8,392 nt of DNA. It comes from DASSFG01 sp035547915. Lineage in GTDB: Bacteria > Planctomycetota > Planctomycetia > Pirellulales > JAICIG01. The notes under the pieces are model-generated. The model ran no database searches, was not told where the DNA came from, and saw only the letters and a program-made list of their open reading frames with translations. Shown here one piece after another: positions 6,557 through 8,392 of this stretch. Numbering within the stretch: position 1 is the first letter of the stretch; each line of letters begins with the position of its first letter. The translations under genes and the position numbers were made by a program. The stretch is taken from positions 1 to 8,392 of the forward strand of contig DASZTS010000069.1 in NCBI GenBank assembly GCA_035547915.1. The letters are read 5' to 3'.

Positions 6557-7428
6557 GCTATCAGACTCTTGGTAATATTTTTGCCGGCTGGCGCGATGAC
6601 GTGCTCACCGGCTCGCCGCCGGTGTTCTATCCAATCGGCAGTGGCGAACTGGCACGCATCGAAATCGGACCGGGACTGGTGACCCTCATTGGCGGAGCCC
6701 CTGGGGCCGGCAAGAGCGCCTTCGCCATGCAGGTCGTGACCGACGCTTTGCGGTTGACGCCAAGGCTTCGTGCTTCGGTTTGCTCCATCGAGATGCCCCC
6801 TAACATCCTGCTTGAGCGTCAACTTGCTCGGTTTAGCGGCATCGGCCTGACCACCATTCGCTACCGGCAGTTCGACCAAACGCACGCCGATCGGCTCGAC
6901 CGGGCGATGCACACGTTGGAAGCGCTGGGCGAGCGCCTGGCCTTTGTGCGTCCGCCGTTCGATCTGGAAAACGTGGCCGAAAGCGCCGACGCCTTCGACG
7001 CCGACATGATCGTGCTCGACTACATTCAGCGTATCCCACCGCCCGGTCAACACGGGGATCGCCGTGGGGCCATCGATGCGACGATGAATCACCTGCGGCA
7101 GTTCGCCGACGCGGGCATCGCGGTCCTGGTGGCGGCCGCCGTGGCGCGGTCAAGAGATCGCCATGGGCGGTCAAGCTACGAGGGCGACGGTCTTAGCCTG
7201 GCATCGTTCCGCGAAAGCTCGGAGCTGGAATTTGGCGCTGATGATGCGTTCATCTTGGTTCCGGACCACCAAAACGAACAGGTCGAGTTGCGGCACCTGA
7301 AAGCTCGGCACACAGCCCCGCGAAACATAATGCTTTGGTTTGACCGCGTGCACCAGTCTTTCACTTCGGCTGCGGCCCGTCCGTTGCCGTCGTTGCCGCA
7401 AGGCCAAGGGGGTTTCCATGGATGGTAG
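6553..7428 (+). CDS. DnaB-like / RepA-type RecA-fold replicative ATPase
   Basis: 291 residues with a single RecA-like helicase domain. Walker A is GGAPGAGKSAFAMQ (47-60; K54, S55). SIEMPP (78-83) is the strand carrying the catalytic Glu (E80). Walker B is DMIVLDYIQRI (151-161; D156, Q159), the DYxQ signature of DnaB-family helicases. SFRESSELEFGADDAFIL (218-235) is the family's conserved RES...GAD block, and RHLKARHTAPRNIMLWFD (247-264) is the final K/R-rich motif that contacts the neighbouring subunit's ATP. It lacks the DnaB N-terminal domain, so it resembles phage and plasmid ring helicases of the RepA/gp4-C type that work with a separate primase, here encoded just upstream. It would unwind DNA at the element's fork. 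The start follows an ATGA overlap with the primase stop. Confidence 0.88.
   Translation: MSYQTLGNIFAGWRDDVLTGSPPVFYPIGSGELARIEIGPGLVTLIGGAPGAGKSAFAMQVVTDALRLTPRLRASVCSIEMPPNILLERQLARFSGIGLTTIRYRQFDQTHADRLDRAMHTLEALGERLAFVRPPFDLENVAESADAFDADMIVLDYIQRIPPPGQHGDRRGAIDATMNHLRQFADAGIAVLVAAAVARSRDRHGRSSYEGDGLSLASFRESSELEFGADDAFILVPDHQNEQVELRHLKARHTAPRNIMLWFDRVHQSFTSAAARPLPSLPQGQGGFHGW
7406..7412 (+). promoter_or_regulatory. Ribosome binding site deciding the start at 7418
   Basis: AAGGGGG lies 5 bases before ATG 7418, inside the end of the helicase gene. It selects the internal ATG 7418 over upstream in-frame starts such as ATG 7340, which would add an Arg/Cys-rich 26-residue extension read through the helicase gene. 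Confidence 0.65.
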
Positions 7429-7840
7429 CCACATACTGCCAGGTTGCGAGGTTCTGCCGCCGATCGAGCCCTCACCCGACGAGAAGGCCGGATCGACGAG
7501 CGCCAGCACCAACCAAGTCAAAGGCAGCACCCACGCGGAGCGGAAGACAGGCAGTCGCTTCGCCGTGCTAAACGCCTTCCTGGACTTTACCGCCGCCGGA
7601 CTGACGCGTGCTGAGATGCTGGTTTGGCTGATCTTGTTTCGTGACACGAAGCCGGACGGGCTAGCCCGTACTTCGGCGGCAGACATTGCTCGACGTGCTG
7701 GGGTCAACCTTAGAACTGTGAAGCGTGCCACCAACAATCTGCAGCGGCGCCAATTACTAAAAGTTGCTCGCCGCGGCGGGCTGCGACAGGGCCCTTCATC
7801 CTACCGTGTGCGGCCGTTGGCACCCCCCGGCGCACGGTGA
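7418..7840 (+). CDS. Winged-helix replication protein
   Basis: 140 residues from ATG 7418, overlapping the helicase stop by 11 bases. Residues 1-45 are a disordered Pro/Ser/Thr-rich lead. Residues 47-132 form a winged helix like those of plasmid and phage replication initiators: a helix (FAVLNAFLDFTAAGLTRAEMLVWLILFRDT), a second helix (TSAADIARRAG), a recognition helix (NLRTVKRATNNLQRRQLL) and a basic wing (VARRGGLRQGPSSYRV). This resembles HTH_36/DnaD-type domains of initiators that bind origin repeats and help load the helicase. Being last in the module and next to a structured intergenic region, it may recognise the spaced GGTG(A/G)CATTT repeats that begin at its own stop codon (inference). 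It could also be a transcriptional regulator of the block. Confidence 0.78.
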   Translation: MDGSHILPGCEVLPPIEPSPDEKAGSTSASTNQVKGSTHAERKTGSRFAVLNAFLDFTAAGLTRAEMLVWLILFRDTKPDGLARTSAADIARRAGVNLRTVKRATNNLQRRQLLKVARRGGLRQGPSSYRVRPLAPPGAR

Positions 7841-7892
7841 CATTTGTGGCACGAGACAAGGTGGCATTTCGCGTCCGTTATTGGTGGCGTGG
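7836..7892 (+). repeat. Short spaced direct repeats, iteron-like
   Basis: GGTGACATTT at 7836 recurs as GGTGGCATTT at 7860 (one mismatch, 24-base step) and more loosely as GGTGGCGTGG at 7883 (23-base step). The spacing is near two helical turns, so a protein could bind all on one DNA face. Three short units with two good matches could still be chance. The position next to a replication module suggests an origin. Confidence 0.38.
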
Positions 7893-7910
7893 ATGCCCCC
7901 CATCCCAGAA

Positions 7911-7970
7911 GGGACCATATATGCGGTCCCCTTAATGTCCGCTGAGGCGGACAGGGACCGCTTAAAAAAA
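7911..7970 (+). promoter_or_regulatory. Competing hairpins followed by an A-run
   Basis: GGGACC (7911-7916) can pair with GGTCCC (7925-7930). The same GGTCCC, as part of GCGGTCCC (7923-7930), can instead pair perfectly with GGGACCGC (7954-7961). Inside this outer stem a second perfect stem forms: TGTCCGC (7936-7942), loop TGAG, GCGGACA (7947-7953). A CTTAA bulge separates the two stems, and TTAAAAAAA follows at 7962. Two mutually exclusive folds are the layout of an attenuator or switch, and of single-strand or double-strand origins. An A-run rather than a T-run downstream argues against a plus-strand intrinsic terminator. Confidence 0.55.
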
Positions 7971-7984
7971 GTGAGTAGATCGTC

Positions 7985-8170
7985 ATGCACCGAAGCCGCC
8001 TCATTGCCGCAAATTCGCTTCGCCAGTCCGCGACCTCGCCGGTCGTCGCACGGCCAACGAGCGAAACGGCGGACGTCGAGTCGGCAGACGTTGATCCGAC
8101 GGCCGCCATGCTTGGCCCCTTCGCCTCACGAAAAGCCGAAGCGGGAGTGCCGCCCGGCGGGCACCACTAG
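7985..8170 (+). CDS. Possible small hypothetical protein (61 aa)
   Basis: An open frame of 61 codons from ATG 7985 to TAG 8170, GC-rich at third positions, with an Ala/Ser/Thr-rich hydrophilic product and no motif, signal or membrane segment. It lacks a convincing Shine-Dalgarno (the sequence ahead is GTGAGTAGATCGTC). It may be chance in GC-rich DNA or the start of a broken gene. Confidence 0.25.
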   Translation: MHRSRLIAANSLRQSATSPVVARPTSETADVESADVDPTAAMLGPFASRKAEAGVPPGGHH

Positions 8171-8269
8171 CGCAAGTTGCTTGACGTCAAAGCCGCTTAT
8201 GGGATCATTAACCCACCATGAACAAGACCAGAGCCAAGTCGCCCATCTCCGACCCAAGGCCAGCGCATA

Positions 8270-8392
8270 TTAAAGTCGGTTGAGCGTTAGGACTTCGGTG
8301 AGGAACGCGGTGTTCAACATGCAACGAATCATTTTGCCGCGGAGACTGTCCTTCTGCGGATGGCGTTTGAGGAGCGATACCGCGAAGCGTCT
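8270..8392 (-). CDS. C-terminal tail of a transposase (partial)
   Basis: On the minus strand an open frame enters from the window edge at 8392 and ends at TAA (8272-8270). The product RRFAVSLLKRHPQKDSLRGK, then MIRC and AFLTEVL, matches the end of IS4-like transposases, where (S/M)LK(R/Q)xPxKxS(L/I)xxKRxxAGWNxxFLxEVL is common. Only 40 residues are in view, so intactness is unknown. The usual R-x-A-G-W is replaced by R-C-M-L-N, which hints at divergence or decay. IS termini should lie between 8180 and 8270, but I could not identify an inverted repeat with the other end outside the window. Confidence 0.65.
   Translation of the reverse strand, partial: RRFAVSLLKRHPQKDSLRGKMIRCMLNTAFLTEVLTLNRL

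Larger units (their letters stand above)
7841..8269. other. Structured intergenic region, candidate origin or regulatory leader
   Basis: About 430 bases between the replication genes and a transposase tail. It holds the iteron-like repeats, a 5-bp hairpin GGATG-CCCCC-CATCC (7891-7905), the competing hairpins of 7911-7961 with an A-run after, a doubtful 61-codon frame (7985-8170) and a perfect 10-bp palindrome TTGACGTCAA (8181-8190). I see no RNA gene with a known fold. Confidence 0.45.

Noticed and set aside
6262..7092. 276-codon minus-strand open frame
   Set aside because: It lies antisense to the primase and helicase, whose motifs are unmistakable; GC-rich third positions create long mirror frames.
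7171..7737. 188-codon minus-strand open frame
   Set aside because: Antisense to the end of the helicase and the winged-helix gene; no family-like features.
8181..8209. TTGACG with an AT-rich hexamer 17 bases downstream as a promoter
   Set aside because: The -10 candidate (ATCATT) is poor and TTGACGTCAA is simply palindromic; no clear gene follows on that strand.
7764..8273. 169-codon plus-strand frame
   Set aside because: It begins inside the winged-helix gene in another frame and runs through the hairpins and the transposase edge.

Overview
The window reads as a GC-rich bacterial accessory region. The protein styles (excisionase-like HTH protein, DUF669 protein, AEP primase, DnaB-like ATPase, IS transposase tails) recall planctomycete mobile regions, but that host is an inference from family resemblance and no marker gene proves it. 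There are no rRNA genes, and I saw no tRNA or CRISPR array.

Left part (1-3520) is a graveyard of mobile and defence fragments. It opens with the 3' end of a frameshifted transposase (1-279). Two diverged direct repeats of about 380 bp (490-866 and 2548-2927) then flank a remnant of a type I restriction-modification methyltransferase N-terminus (1089-1279) and one intact gene of 384 codons (1272-2426). I do not recognise the intact gene by family, but it carries a D...QxK arrangement like that of Mrr-type PD-(D/E)xK nucleases and a cysteine cluster. Positions 2928-3520 hold no gene I can support.

Middle part (3521-4787): a 319-codon gene with a C-terminal winged-helix-like segment ends inside a short palindromic repeat. 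A related copy of that repeat lies about 200 bp downstream, in the leader of the next gene block.

Right part (4788-7840) is a compact one-strand replication module: excisionase/MerR-like HTH protein, DUF669-type protein, archaeo-eukaryotic-type primase, RecA-fold DnaB-like helicase ATPase and a winged-helix replication protein. Most junctions are 4-11 nt stop/start overlaps, so the genes are probably cotranscribed and translationally coupled. The primase is split into two overlapping reading frames, with the DxD metal-binding motif on the first and the SxxxGFH and downstream Asp motifs on the second. The module resembles the replication block of a phage satellite, integrative plasmid or prophage. 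No integrase, terminase or capsid gene is visible in the window.

Downstream (7841-8269) is a structured intergenic stretch with short spaced repeats and mutually exclusive hairpins, a candidate origin or regulatory leader. The window closes with the C-terminal tail of a second transposase on the minus strand (8270-8392), so IS fragments bracket the region.
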